A stretch of DNA of 64,000 bases from Flavobacterium croceum DSM 17960 (GTDB lineage: Bacteria; Bacteroidota; Bacteroidia; Flavobacteriales; Flavobacteriaceae): contig NZ_PQNY01000006.1 in the NCBI RefSeq assembly GCF_002917885.1, positions 1-64,000 of the forward strand, read 5' to 3'. Below, piece by piece: positions 18,523 through 27,507 of this stretch. Made by a program: the position numbers and the translations under genes. The notes below the pieces were generated by a model. That model made no database searches, was not told where the DNA came from, and saw only the letters and a program-made list of their open reading frames with translations. Within the stretch, counting starts at the first letter, position 1. Each line of letters opens with the position of its first letter.

Positions 18523-19677
18523 TTATTGTAAGATTATTTTTAAGTTATTGTAAACAGTATCTAATGAATAGTTTTTATTGAAAAATTCTATACTCTCTAA
18601 CTGATATTTTCTATATATATCTTCATTTGTAATCAACTGAGTTATACTTTTTGCAAAAGTATCTGAATCATTTGTAACCAAACATCCATTGTTGGATTTA
18701 TTTATTAATCCGTCTACTCCTTTTTCTGTACATACAATGGGTAAACCAAAAGATAATGATTCTATAACTTTAATTTTTAAACCTGTTCCAGAAAACATTG
18801 GACATATTGTAATTTTTGAGTTTTGATAATATTGAGATAAATCTTCTACTCTTTCAATTTTGGTAATATTGGAAGCTTCTACTTCTAGATGATTTACAAT
18901 TTTACCGATAACTAAAATTTTTATATTTTGATTAATCTTTGGAAATACATTTGTAAAAAACCAATGCGCACCTTGCACATTATGCGAATTATTACTTGCA
19001 ACATAAAGAATATCAAAATCACAGTGTTTATTAACGTCTGTATTATGTTGTGCTGGTAATCCATGCGGAACTAATTTTACATTATTCTCTGGAATAAATT
19101 GAGAAAACAAGTATTTTTCTTCAACGGAAATGGTTAAAATGTAATCGAAGTATTTTAAGTTTTTTATCTCATTTCTAAAATAATTACCAAGTTCAAAATC
19201 TTTATAATTTTGATATTGAGATGTTAAAAAATCATGTGTATCATTAATTAAGATTGTTTGTGAACGATTAATGTATTTATTATCAATTACTAAACTAGCC
19301 CAAGATGCATACGAAATTAAAATAATATCGTACTTATTTTTTGAAACTATAGCGTTAAAAAAAGATTGAACTCCAGGTTTTACTTCATTAAGTTTTTCAG
19401 GTTTATTAAAAATTTTATTAGGCAAATAATACTTAAAAAAATAACTCAATTGGTTTTTGCTTTTTTTAAATCGAGGGAAAAGATATCCTTTATTTACAAG
19501 TCCTTTTTGTATAAGTAATTCAATATCTTTTTGCTGGAAATTTTCTGTGCTTTCTCCAATAAAATCTAAAGAGTAACCTTTATTCTTAAAAAATTTTAAT
19601 AAACTTAAAGCTCTAGAATTATTACCTTGGTTGTTTCCTAACGGATTTTCAGGGTAAAAGTACAATATCCTTTTCAT
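18523..19677 (-). CDS. Glycosyltransferase (GT-B, GT4-like)
   Basis: 384 aa. M-K-R-I-L-Y-F-Y-P-E-N-P-L-G-N-N-Q-G-N-N opens the acceptor domain. The donor domain has F-D-I-L-Y-V-A-S-N-N-S-H-N-V and F-S-G-T-G-L-K-I-K-V-I-E-S-L-S-F-G-L-P followed by V-C-T-E-K-G-V-D-G. It is paralogous in layout to the adjacent 405-aa enzyme. A 92 bp AT-rich gap separates it from the GT2 gene upstream. Confidence 0.88.
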   Translation of the reverse strand: MKRILYFYPENPLGNNQGNNSRALSLLKFFKNKGYSLDFIGESTENFQQKDIELLIQKGLVNKGYLFPRFKKSKNQLSYFFKYYLPNKIFNKPEKLNEVKPGVQSFFNAIVSKNKYDIILISYASWASLVIDNKYINRSQTILINDTHDFLTSQYQNYKDFELGNYFRNEIKNLKYFDYILTISVEEKYLFSQFIPENNVKLVPHGLPAQHNTDVNKHCDFDILYVASNNSHNVQGAHWFFTNVFPKINQNIKILVIGKIVNHLEVEASNITKIERVEDLSQYYQNSKITICPMFSGTGLKIKVIESLSFGLPIVCTEKGVDGLINKSNNGCLVTNDSDTFAKSITQLITNEDIYRKYQLESIEFFNKNYSLDTVYNNLKIILQ

Positions 19678-19769
19678 TGGGTTTGTTTTGGCAGAAAAAA
19701 CAATAATTTCTACTCTCTTATAATTAGAATTATGTGTAAATCATTTGTTATTATTTATTTTATATCAAT

Positions 19770-20657
19770 CTAATTAATTTTCGCAAACCAACCATTGTAT
19801 ACTGCTTTTAATATATTAAATTGAAATTTTTTAATAGATTTTCTAATAATTTTCCAGTTATACCTAATAAGAAATAGACTGTTTCCATTATATAATCTTG
19901 TCATCCATATTTGATTTCTAGTCATATAATACTGATAAAATTTCCCTTTATCACTCATTTCATGATAAGCAACTACATCAGTATTTATAGCTAACTTAAA
20001 CTGTGATTTAAGTTTTAAACGATAACACCATTCTGATTCTTCATAATACATAAAAAAGTCTTCTCTCATAAATCCATTAAACTGTAATGCAGGTAAAGAA
20101 AATAAAATAGCACTTCCATTTACATAATCAATATTGAAATTTATACCAAATGAAGGGATTTCTTCTGTTTTTTTATAGCAATGAACATGATCTCCTTCAA
20201 ATCCTTTTTCTGGAAATAACAACCCTCCATCGGAATAAATGATATTACTTTCAAACTTATCAAGTATTCTTGGACCAATAACACCTATATTTGGATTATT
20301 GCATATTGTTTCTAATAATACAGATATAGTGTACTTTGATATTTCTATATCAGGATTTAAAAGTAAAAAATAACTTTTATTGTCATCTATTGCTTTCTTG
20401 ATTGCTAAATTATTTCCATTAGCATAACCCCCATTAATTTTATTTTGAATAAAGCAAAAATTATTAGTATTACAAAAGTTAATTAAAATTTTATTATCAA
20501 TAGATTGATTATCTACAACATAGAAACAATCTTTAGAAACACCTTCGGAAGATAAACTATTTAATTGATTAATTACATAATTACTAGAATTATAATTTAA
20601 TATAATAATTGCTAATTTACTGTAAAAGCTATCTATTTCCAAAATTTTAGAAGACAT
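19770..20657 (-). CDS. Glycosyltransferase family 2 (rhamnosyltransferase-like)
   Basis: 295 aa. GT-A signatures: I-I-L-N-Y-N-S-S near residue 20, Y-V-V-D-N-Q-S-I-D-N, N-G-G-Y-A-N-G-N-N and L-L-N-P-D-I-E-I. F-F-M-Y-Y-E-E-S-E-W-C-Y-R-L (the E-x-D/E-W-C-x-R acceptor motif) is typical of WbbL/rhamnosyltransferase-like enzymes. The ATG at 20657 lies inside the end of the upstream gene (25 bp overlap), suggesting translational coupling. Confidence 0.88.
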   Translation of the reverse strand: MSSKILEIDSFYSKLAIIILNYNSSNYVINQLNSLSSEGVSKDCFYVVDNQSIDNKILINFCNTNNFCFIQNKINGGYANGNNLAIKKAIDDNKSYFLLLNPDIEISKYTISVLLETICNNPNIGVIGPRILDKFESNIIYSDGGLLFPEKGFEGDHVHCYKKTEEIPSFGINFNIDYVNGSAILFSLPALQFNGFMREDFFMYYEESEWCYRLKLKSQFKLAINTDVVAYHEMSDKGKFYQYYMTRNQIWMTRLYNGNSLFLIRYNWKIIRKSIKKFQFNILKAVYNGWFAKIN

Positions 20658-21511
20658 AATAAATACTTAAAATAATATTTTGAAGGAAGCTTAGTTTGGT
20701 TTAATAGTTTTTCACTGTATTTTTTTTTGTACTTTACTTCAAATTCATCAATTGAGTTACACTCTATAAATTCTAACTTTTCCCATTCTTGAGGATAAAC
20801 AGGATGAAAATTTTTAAAATTCATATAGTTTGATGAATTAACATTTTTCCAAAAATTAAAAAAAGACTCTGTGTCGAAATCATTCTTATGTCCCCAATTG
20901 GAAATTTTAAGAGCAACTTCTGATTCTTCTCTAGCCCATGACTGATGGATAGCATAGAAATTGGTTTGAAACTGTTTTCCATCAATGTTTCTTGCATAAT
21001 TGTATTCTCGTGCATTATTTACAAAACTAAAACTTTCGTCATTATCAATAAATAAGTAACCATTTTCTAATTTTTTAAATAATGTAACCCATTTACCTCT
21101 AATATTAATCTTTTTGTCTGTATATTTAATCAAAAAACTATTCTTTAATAAAAAATCTCTAACGAGAGAAAAATTTATGAAATACTCATCTACATCAATT
21201 TGAATACACCAATCAGTATACCCCATTTCTTTTTTTAATAAATTTCTTTGTATGGTATCATTAATGATAGGATTTTCAACATCAATATAAAAATTATCGA
21301 TATGATATTTAATTTTTTTTAATCTATCATATTCCTTTATTTTACCAAAAAAATCTTCAGGAATTGATATTTTTTTGCCAGACCATGTTAGAAAATTTTT
21401 ATCATAAGACAAATAAATCTCATCTACATAATCATATATACGAGGAAGAGCATTAAAAATTAAATTGAAGTCATAAGATATTAACAATCCTACCTTGATT
21501 TTTGGAATCAT
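20633..21511 (-). CDS. Glycosyltransferase-like protein (GT2-related, DxD type)
   Basis: 292 aa. It is a probable GT-A enzyme: E-I-Y-L-S-Y-D-K-N, then D-W-C-I-Q-I-D-V-D-E-Y-F with a DxDE metal site near residue 105, and W-A-R-E-E-S-E-V later. This pattern suits the Glyco_tranf_2_4/GT92-like group that works on surface glycans. First gene of the reverse operon, with a -7 box and a hairpin in the leader. Very AT-rich codon use is shared by its neighbours. Confidence 0.75.
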   Translation of the reverse strand: MIPKIKVGLLISYDFNLIFNALPRIYDYVDEIYLSYDKNFLTWSGKKISIPEDFFGKIKEYDRLKKIKYHIDNFYIDVENPIINDTIQRNLLKKEMGYTDWCIQIDVDEYFINFSLVRDFLLKNSFLIKYTDKKINIRGKWVTLFKKLENGYLFIDNDESFSFVNNAREYNYARNIDGKQFQTNFYAIHQSWAREESEVALKISNWGHKNDFDTESFFNFWKNVNSSNYMNFKNFHPVYPQEWEKLEFIECNSIDEFEVKYKKKYSEKLLNQTKLPSKYYFKYLLCLLKFWK

Positions 21512-21552
21512 ATACTTTTAAATTATTTTTTTCAAAAATATAAAAAAGAGCG

Positions 21553-21573
21553 AATATTATTTAGAATAATATT
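21553..21573. repeat. Perfect inverted repeat in leader of reverse glycosyltransferase operon
   Basis: AATATTATT (21553-21561), loop TAG, AATAATATT (21565-21573). It lies between the -7 box at 21592-21585 and the ATG at 21511, so it would be in the 5' untranslated region. Confidence 0.45.
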
Positions 21574-21584
21574 ATGAAATATAA

Positions 21585-21592
21585 CAAATATA
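21585..21592 (-). promoter_or_regulatory. Promoter -7 box of the reverse glycosyltransferase operon
   Basis: Reverse strand TATATTTG, giving an estimated 65-70 nt leader before the ATG at 21511. Confidence 0.4.
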
Positions 21593-21652
21593 CTTCTAAT
21601 ATAAATCTTAATTCTACTTATTAAAATAGAAAAAGTAAGTTATAATTATATT

Positions 21653-22705
21653 TTAAACCAAATCTAAATTTTGTTTTCTAAGTATTTTGCCGTTTTCTGA
21701 TTCTACAAATTTTTCTATAAAATAAATTTCTTTAGGCTTTTCATATTTATCTAAAAGTTCAAACGTAGTATCGGCTACTTCAAATGGCTCGCCTTCTACA
21801 ACCAAAATTATTTTTTCGCCCAAATCATGATCTTCTTGAGATGCAATAAAAAACCTTCTGTCTAATTTTCCATCAAGTTTTTTTTCGACCTGCTCTGGCA
21901 TAATTTTTACGCCGCCACTATTAATAATATTATCCAATCTTCCTAAAAACAAGAAACTGTTTTCATTAACAATTTCAACCAAATCGTTGGTTATTATTTC
22001 ATTTTCTTGAATAATTTTTGGAGCATGAATAACCAAACAGCCTCTATCATCTTGTTTTATACTAATGTGAGGGAGTATTGTAAAAGCCTTCTCTCCTATT
22101 CTTTTTGCGGCGATATGGGTAATGGTTTCGGTCATTCCGTAGGTTTCATAGACTTGTGTAGGAACTTTTAAAAGTTCCAATTCTAAATCTTTGCTTATAC
22201 GCGCCCCACCTACTATAAGTTTTTTAATTCTTGTCATTTCGACAATAGAATTTTGTGCTTGCAACGGAACCATCGCAACAAAATCGTAGGTTGCATCTGT
22301 ATGTTGCATGGGGTGTGAACTTGGCTCTACGTAGTCCAAATCCAATCCTAAAATAATAGAACGTATTAACATCATTTTTCCTGCAACATATTTTACAGGT
22401 AAACATTGTAAAGCTTTCATTCCAGGTTTTAAATCAAAATAATCTCCTGTAGCTAAAGCCGAATGTACCATGGCTTGTTTATCTACTTTAATAGTTTTGG
22501 GCGTACCTGTAGAACCCGAAGTTTGCATCTCGATGTAATCTTTATCGTCAAACCAATCCAATAAAAAATCTCCGATTGGTTTTTCAAAATCTTCTCCTTC
22601 TTTAATAAAGCTATAGGCTACACGACATAAATCGTCTTTATTCAAATTAAAACCATTCAATTGAAACTGGTTATGAACATTTTTAAAAGTGGGAATTGTT
22701 ATCAT
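21653..22705 (-). CDS. menE: o-Succinylbenzoate--CoA ligase-like AMP-binding enzyme
   Basis: 350 aa, short for an acyl-adenylate ligase but normal for Bacteroidetes MenE. It activates o-succinylbenzoate in menaquinone synthesis, the respiratory quinone of this group. The P-loop M-Q-T-S-G-S-T-G-T-P-K lies near residues 60-70, V-Y-E-T-Y-G-M-T-E-T is the second core motif, and L-G-R-L-D-N-I-I-N-S-G-G-V-K-I hinges to the C-terminal lid with the terminal G-K-I-L-R-K. The start overlaps the CPBP gene by 23 bp. Menaquinone assignment is from family knowledge; no other men gene is in view. Confidence 0.85.
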   Translation of the reverse strand: MITIPTFKNVHNQFQLNGFNLNKDDLCRVAYSFIKEGEDFEKPIGDFLLDWFDDKDYIEMQTSGSTGTPKTIKVDKQAMVHSALATGDYFDLKPGMKALQCLPVKYVAGKMMLIRSIILGLDLDYVEPSSHPMQHTDATYDFVAMVPLQAQNSIVEMTRIKKLIVGGARISKDLELELLKVPTQVYETYGMTETITHIAAKRIGEKAFTILPHISIKQDDRGCLVIHAPKIIQENEIITNDLVEIVNENSFLFLGRLDNIINSGGVKIMPEQVEKKLDGKLDRRFFIASQEDHDLGEKIILVVEGEPFEVADTTFELLDKYEKPKEIYFIEKFVESENGKILRKQNLDLV

Positions 22706-23600
22706 TATTTAAACTTATTTCTAATTTTCCGAATAATTTTTCTTTCCAATTGTTCCATTTATATACTTTGCTAAATAGTATTAATAATATTGGAAAAATA
22801 ATAAAAACAGGAATTAATACATCTGTAGATGCCGAAGGAAGTGCTTTGCTTATAAATACCGATTCTGTTTGTAAAGCAGACCAATTTGTTGTAACAAGTA
22901 AAGCGCCAACCAAATTATTAGCTGCATGAAAACCAAGCGCCAATTCCAATCCTTCGTCCATGAGTGTTAATATACCTAAAAAAAAGCCTGTTCCTATATA
23001 ATAAATGAGTACAAAATATCCCATTTCTCCTACTTCTGGGTTGGCAATATGCATCAAACCAAATAATACAGATGATACAACAAAAGGTACCCAACGTGTT
23101 TTGCTTAAAATACCTAAACCTTGCATAATTTGTGAGCGAAATAAATATTCTTCAAAACTAGTTTGCATAGGTACTAACACTAATGCTATTAGTGCAAAAG
23201 GCAAAAATTTATTCCAACTAAAATTTAATATAAATTCTTTAGGTTCAGAATAATAAGCCAATACAGTAGTTACTATTGTAAAACTACTCCATAAAAAAAA
23301 CGAAAAAAATATTCGCTTCCAATCTATTTTATCGCGCGAAGTAGTAGCTCGGGTTATACCTAGTTGTTGCAAAAACTGAATGTATACTATCATAAATACA
23401 AAACCTACACACAACGGAAACATAAGCATAACAAAAGTAGGCGTTTTACCAAATTGTGTAATATAAGTTTGTATCATTGCATTTGTATCTACTCCTGCCG
23501 AAAATACATAATTAATAAGTACAAATACTAAAAATAAAATTGGAAGAATGATGTAGGGTAAAAAATTTGGTTTTTTAAGTCGGGCTTTTTCAATAAACAT
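22683..23600 (-). CDS. CPBP family intramembrane metalloprotease (CAAX/Abi)
   Basis: 305 aa, multi-pass membrane protein. The family motifs are intact: E-E-Y-L-F-R (E150-R155), F-G-L-M-H-I-A-N and G-F-H-A-A-N-N, which supply the Glu and His residues of the active site. Related enzymes act in prenyl-protein processing, bacteriocin self-immunity or regulated intramembrane proteolysis; the substrate here is unknown. It is cotranscribed with menE (23 bp overlap), and divergent from the ArsC-like gene. Confidence 0.9.
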   Translation of the reverse strand: MFIEKARLKKPNFLPYIILPILFLVFVLINYVFSAGVDTNAMIQTYITQFGKTPTFVMLMFPLCVGFVFMIVYIQFLQQLGITRATTSRDKIDWKRIFFSFFLWSSFTIVTTVLAYYSEPKEFILNFSWNKFLPFALIALVLVPMQTSFEEYLFRSQIMQGLGILSKTRWVPFVVSSVLFGLMHIANPEVGEMGYFVLIYYIGTGFFLGILTLMDEGLELALGFHAANNLVGALLVTTNWSALQTESVFISKALPSASTDVLIPVFIIFPILLILFSKVYKWNNWKEKLFGKLEISLNNDNNSHF

Positions 23601-23626
23601 AGGTATTTTCTTTTCGTCTAAATTAA

Positions 23627-23634
23627 TACTTTTG
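23627..23634 (+). promoter_or_regulatory. Promoter -7 box of the ArsC-like gene
   Basis: TACTTTTG, 24 bp before the ATG. Confidence 0.5.
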
Positions 23635-23658
23635 CTTTAATTAGAAAAATAAAATAGC

Positions 23659-24003
23659 ATGATACAAGTATTTCATAACAATAGATGTGGTAAATCAAGA
23701 GATTGTATTGCTTATCTTACAGAACACAATGTTTTATTTGAAACCGTTTATTATTTAGAAAATCCGCCAAGTGTAAATGAATTAAAATCTATACTAAAAA
23801 AATTAAACTACAAACCTATTGACTTAGTGCGTGTTAAAGAAAAAGTATGGATTGATAATTATAAAGATAAAGTACTAACAGACGATGAAATCATTGAAGC
23901 GATGACACAAAACCCTATACTTATAGAACGACCGATTGTAATTACAAATACTAAAGCTGTAGTAGCCAGACCTTTGGATAAAATAAAGGAATTAAATTTA
24001 TAA
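23659..24003 (+). CDS. Arsenate reductase-like protein (ArsC/Spx thioredoxin fold)
   Basis: 114 aa. It has the glutaredoxin-linked ArsC layout: H-N-N-R-C-G-K-S-R with nucleophile C10, then P-I-D-L-V-R and I-E-R-P-I-V with the arginines that bind the oxyanion, and V-V-A-R-P. No ars genes are nearby. It is a stand-alone gene between a divergent membrane protease and a convergent holA, so a general redox or YfgD-type role is possible. Confidence 0.85.
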   Translation: MIQVFHNNRCGKSRDCIAYLTEHNVLFETVYYLENPPSVNELKSILKKLNYKPIDLVRVKEKVWIDNYKDKVLTDDEIIEAMTQNPILIERPIVITNTKAVVARPLDKIKELNL

Positions 24004-24005
24004 AC

Positions 24006-25010
24006 CTAATTAAAAATTTGAGCCAACAGTTCTTTCAATAAATCTGCTTGGCTTAAATTATTTGCCCCAACCCCTTTACTTTTTACATCGAGTTGTCTTA
24101 AAGAAGCTATAATTTGGCTTACCTTTTTCATCGGATAATTTTTTACAGCCAATTCATATTCTTTAACAAAATAGGGATTTATTTTGAGAACTTTAGCCAC
24201 GTTTGCGCTAGATTTATCTTTAAGTCCATGAAATTGCAATAACTGTGAAAAAAAACTGTACAAAGTAGCTGTGGTTACTACCAATGGATTGTCTTTTGGA
24301 TTTTGAGCAAAGTGCATTGCAATTTTATAAGCACGAGCTACATTTCGCTCTCCAATAGCTTTTCGAAGTTCAAAATTATTGTAATCTTTGCTAAAACCAA
24401 TATTAACTTCAATGTCTTTGGGAGTTATAGTGCTTCCTTTGGGTAAAATAATTTGTAATTTTTCTATTTCTTTACTTATTCTTGTTAAATCGTTACCTAA
24501 AAATTCTACAAACATAGCAATCGCTTTGGGTTCTATAGTATAACCTTTACCTTGCAATACCCTTTGGAGCCAAGTGCCTACTTGATTTTCATACATTTTT
24601 TTGCTTTCAAAAACAACTCCATTTTTTTCTAAAACTTTGGTGATTTTTTTGCGTTTATCTAGGGTTTTGTATTTGTATGCAAATACCAAAACAGTTGTAG
24701 GTTGTGGGCTTTCGGCATATAGTTCCAGTTTATCAATAGTACGCGAAAGTTCTTGAGCTTCCTTCACAATTACTACTTGTCTCTCTGCCATCATGGGGAA
24801 ACGTTTGGCTGCACCTACTACTTCTTCTATTGTAGTATCTCTACCATACATAACCATTTGATTGAAGCCTTTTTCTTCCTCCAAAAGGATATTGTTTTCT
24901 ATATATTCTGTAAGTTTATCTATATAATAAGGCTCATCTCCCATTAAAAAATAAATAGGTTTAATAATTCCTGCTTTTATATCGTTAATTATTTTTAATA
25001 CTTCATCCAT
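24006..25010 (-). CDS. holA: DNA polymerase III subunit delta
   Basis: 334 aa. It is the clamp-loader wrench subunit that opens the beta clamp. It starts with the M-D-E-V-L-K-I-I-N-D-I region, then P-I-Y-F-L-M-G-D-E-P-Y-Y-I-D-K-L, the classic DnaX-like opening of HolA. N-Q-V-G-T-W-L, F-L-G-N-D-L-T-R-I-S-K-E-I-E-K-L and the C-terminal helical collar follow. It ends 2 bp after the ArsC-like gene on the other strand and is divergent from the HSDR_N_2 gene. Confidence 0.94.
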   Translation of the reverse strand: MDEVLKIINDIKAGIIKPIYFLMGDEPYYIDKLTEYIENNILLEEEKGFNQMVMYGRDTTIEEVVGAAKRFPMMAERQVVIVKEAQELSRTIDKLELYAESPQPTTVLVFAYKYKTLDKRKKITKVLEKNGVVFESKKMYENQVGTWLQRVLQGKGYTIEPKAIAMFVEFLGNDLTRISKEIEKLQIILPKGSTITPKDIEVNIGFSKDYNNFELRKAIGERNVARAYKIAMHFAQNPKDNPLVVTTATLYSFFSQLLQFHGLKDKSSANVAKVLKINPYFVKEYELAVKNYPMKKVSQIIASLRQLDVKSKGVGANNLSQADLLKELLAQIFN

Positions 25011-25039
25011 ATCATTAGGCTTTCAAAATATAAATCTTT

Positions 25040-25047
25040 TATTTTTG
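25040..25047 (+). promoter_or_regulatory. Promoter -7 box of the HSDR_N_2 gene
   Basis: TATTTTTG ends 4 bp before the ATG (25052), so transcription would start at or next to the start codon (leaderless). Confidence 0.45.
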
Positions 25048-25051
25048 TTGT

Positions 25052-25489
25052 ATGCAAAAATTAAATTTTCCCGATTATACTTTCCGCTTCAAAAATAGTG
25101 AAAATAAAATCGCTATTTTCGACCTAATACGAAAAAAGTATATTCTATTAACCCCCGAAGAATGGGTTAGACAACATACTATACATTGGCTTACAGAAGA
25201 TAAAAAAATATCAAAAAATTTAATTAATGTAGAAAAAATCATTAAAATAAACGATTTAATTAAACGTTACGATATTGTTGTTTTTCAAAACAATGGAGGA
25301 ATAAAATTACTTGTAGAATGCAAAGCTCCTACTGTAAAAATAACCCAAGAAACTTTTCATCAAATAGCTCGATACAATTTACTACTCAAAGCCGATTTTC
25401 TAATGGTAACCAACGGTATAAATCATTATTTTTGCAAAATGGATTTTGAGAACCAACAATATATTTTTTTAAACGATTTACCTATTTAA
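25052..25489 (+). CDS. Type I restriction R-protein N-terminal-like (HSDR_N_2) nuclease-fold protein
   Basis: 145 aa. It has a PD-(D/E)xK-like core: E-N-K-I-A-I-F-D-L-I-R-K-K, then D-I-V-V-F-Q-N and K-L-L-V-E-C-K-A-P, the E-x-K catalytic pair, followed by Q-I-A-R-Y-N. This matches the HSDR_N_2 family that is found beside holA in many Bacteroidetes. The association with a replication gene and the lack of any helicase suggest a repair or housekeeping nuclease, not restriction; that is inference. Confidence 0.8.
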   Translation: MQKLNFPDYTFRFKNSENKIAIFDLIRKKYILLTPEEWVRQHTIHWLTEDKKISKNLINVEKIIKINDLIKRYDIVVFQNNGGIKLLVECKAPTVKITQETFHQIARYNLLLKADFLMVTNGINHYFCKMDFENQQYIFLNDLPI

Positions 25490-25493
25490 ACTT

Positions 25494-26417
25494 ATGAAAT
25501 TTTATTTCAAACAAAATATTTTTATTTCTGCATTAGTTCTTTTACTAACCTTATTTGTATCATGTAAAAAAGAACATAATGTAGAGGGCAATATTCCCAC
25601 AACTACTACAGATAGTATTATGATAAGCGAAGCCAAAGTACTTTTGGACACAGCATACAGTAGCACAGCAACCTTAGAAAATTATGTTGAAACTTTACAG
25701 TATAATGAAGATGCTAGTAAAGAGACTTGCAAAAATCAGTCTCCAGAAAAAAACAATGAAACGTATGAAAACTATTTTGCGGTTAGAGAAGCATTAATAA
25801 AAAACTTAAATCAAACGTACAGCGATGTTCTCGAAAAATATGCTTCTTACTACAATTTTGATACAGGAAAGACAAATTTGCCTACAGAAGTTCAAAATAT
25901 CGCCAATAGTTTACAAACCGTTGATGTTGAATTTTGGGATGTTGGCGAAGGTTACACCGAAATAAGAAGCAAAGCAAATCATTATTACAACATCTTTAAA
26001 AATAAACTTACACCAGATTATGAAGCTTATTTAAAACAAACTTCCAAAGAAAAAGAAGTTTTGTATGCTGCTGATGCAGGTTTGAATGTTTCTTTTGACG
26101 AAGTGGGTTCTAGGGCTATTTTTTGGGAGAACTTTATAAAAAAATACCCAAATTCTAAATTGATTGCTCAGGCAGAAGAAGATTTTAATTGGTATTTGAA
26201 CGATTTTTTATTCGGTCTAGATAATACGCCTACTTTTGAAGACGGAAAGATATACGATGATGTACAAAAAGTATATCAAAATTTTATGAAAAAATATCCA
26301 AACAGCACTGTATCAGAAAAAATAAAATTGTTATACCACGAGCTAGAGAGCAATGCGTTTAATGACACAGAAAATATAAGAGAAAATCTTGGTATAGAAT
26401 ACCCTACTTATGACTAA
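25494..26417 (+). CDS. Predicted lipoprotein of unknown function
   Basis: 307 aa. The signal peptide ends in a lipobox (T-L-F-V-S-C, lipidated C24), followed by a charged linker. The mature part is Asp/Glu/Tyr-rich and helical. Two W-x-N-F/Y-x-x-F-M-K-K-Y-P-N-S-type segments (I-F-W-E-N-F-I-K-K-Y-P-N-S and V-Y-Q-N-F-M-K-K-Y-P-N-S) look like a degenerate internal repeat of helical hairpins. It starts 4 bp after the previous stop and overlaps the following GT2 by 8 bp, so the three genes form one transcript. Family not recognised. Confidence 0.8.
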   Translation: MKFYFKQNIFISALVLLLTLFVSCKKEHNVEGNIPTTTTDSIMISEAKVLLDTAYSSTATLENYVETLQYNEDASKETCKNQSPEKNNETYENYFAVREALIKNLNQTYSDVLEKYASYYNFDTGKTNLPTEVQNIANSLQTVDVEFWDVGEGYTEIRSKANHYYNIFKNKLTPDYEAYLKQTSKEKEVLYAADAGLNVSFDEVGSRAIFWENFIKKYPNSKLIAQAEEDFNWYLNDFLFGLDNTPTFEDGKIYDDVQKVYQNFMKKYPNSTVSEKIKLLYHELESNAFNDTENIRENLGIEYPTYD

Positions 26418-27408
26418 TCTCAACAAAATTGCAGTAGTAATACTTAATTGGAATGGTGCCGAATTATTAAAAAAATTTCTACCAAAAGTTATTCAATATT
26501 CTGAGCAAGCTACTATATATGTGGCCGACAATGCCTCTACTGATGATTCTATACAGGTAATTACAGAGCTTTTTCCTTCGGTAAAAATTATAATCAACAA
26601 TCAAAATTATGGTTTTGCAAAAGGATATAATGAAGCATTAAAAGATGTACAAGAACCTTATTATTGCCTTTTAAACTCTGATGTAGAAGTAACCGAAAAT
26701 TGGCTAAGCCCGATACTAACTATATTTGAGAATGAATCACAAACGAGTATTATTCAACCTAAAATACTCGATTATAAAAATAAATCTTATTTTGAATATG
26801 CTGGTGCTGCTGGTGGATTTATAGATAAGTTTGGGTATCCATATTGCAGAGGTCGTATTTTTGATACTGTAGAAAAAGATACAAATCAATACAACGATGA
26901 AGCAGAAATATTTTGGGCAAGTGGTGCTTGCTTTTTTATTAGAAAAGAAACTTACCAACAACTTAAAGGTTTTGATGACGACTTTTTTGCGCACCAAGAA
27001 GAAATAGATTTGTGTTGGAGAGCCTTTAATAACGAAAAAAAAATAAAATATACTTCAAAATCTATTGTATTTCATGTAGGTGGTGCTACGCTTGATAAAG
27101 CAAATCCAAAAAAAACATACTTAAATTTTAGAAATTCATTGTTGATGCTTACCAAAAATTTGCCTACTCATCAATTAATCCCTATCATTTTTACACGATT
27201 AATACTAGATGGAATTGCAGGCGTACAATTTATTGCCCAAGGAAAACTGCGTCATTGTTTGGCTATTATTAAAGCTCATTTTGTATTCTATAGTAAACTA
27301 TTTAGTTTTTTAGAAAAAAGAAGTCGAGTGCAAAATTCAAACTACTACCAATCAAAAAGTATACTTTATCAATATTTTATTAAAAAAGGCAAAGTTTTTG
27401 TAAGATAA
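26410..27408 (+). CDS. Glycosyltransferase family 2 (rhamnosyltransferase-like)
   Basis: 332 aa. GT-A motifs: V-V-I-L-N-W-N-G-A at residues 9-17, Y-V-A-D-N-A-S-T-D-D-S, N-Y-G-F-A-K-G-Y-N, L-L-N-S-D-V-E-V and the acceptor motif F-F-A-H-Q-E-E-I-D-L-C-W-R. The C-terminal region is hydrophobic and basic, suggesting membrane association. Its 8 bp overlap with the lipoprotein gene indicates coupling. It is outside the main glycan cluster, a common arrangement for core-envelope transferases in Flavobacteria. Confidence 0.9.
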   Translation: MTNLNKIAVVILNWNGAELLKKFLPKVIQYSEQATIYVADNASTDDSIQVITELFPSVKIIINNQNYGFAKGYNEALKDVQEPYYCLLNSDVEVTENWLSPILTIFENESQTSIIQPKILDYKNKSYFEYAGAAGGFIDKFGYPYCRGRIFDTVEKDTNQYNDEAEIFWASGACFFIRKETYQQLKGFDDDFFAHQEEIDLCWRAFNNEKKIKYTSKSIVFHVGGATLDKANPKKTYLNFRNSLLMLTKNLPTHQLIPIIFTRLILDGIAGVQFIAQGKLRHCLAIIKAHFVFYSKLFSFLEKRSRVQNSNYYQSKSILYQYFIKKGKVFVR

Positions 27409-27456
27409 TTAACATATATTAACGTAATCCCGATTCATTTAGTTGCAATCAAATTG

Positions 27457-27464
27457 TAACTTTG
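27457..27464 (+). promoter_or_regulatory. Promoter -7 box of the OmpA-like gene
   Basis: TAACTTTG, 43 bp before the ATG. Confidence 0.5.
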
Positions 27465-27507
27465 TAACCTATTTTAGAGATTTACTAAACTTATAAAATT
27501 TAGAAGA

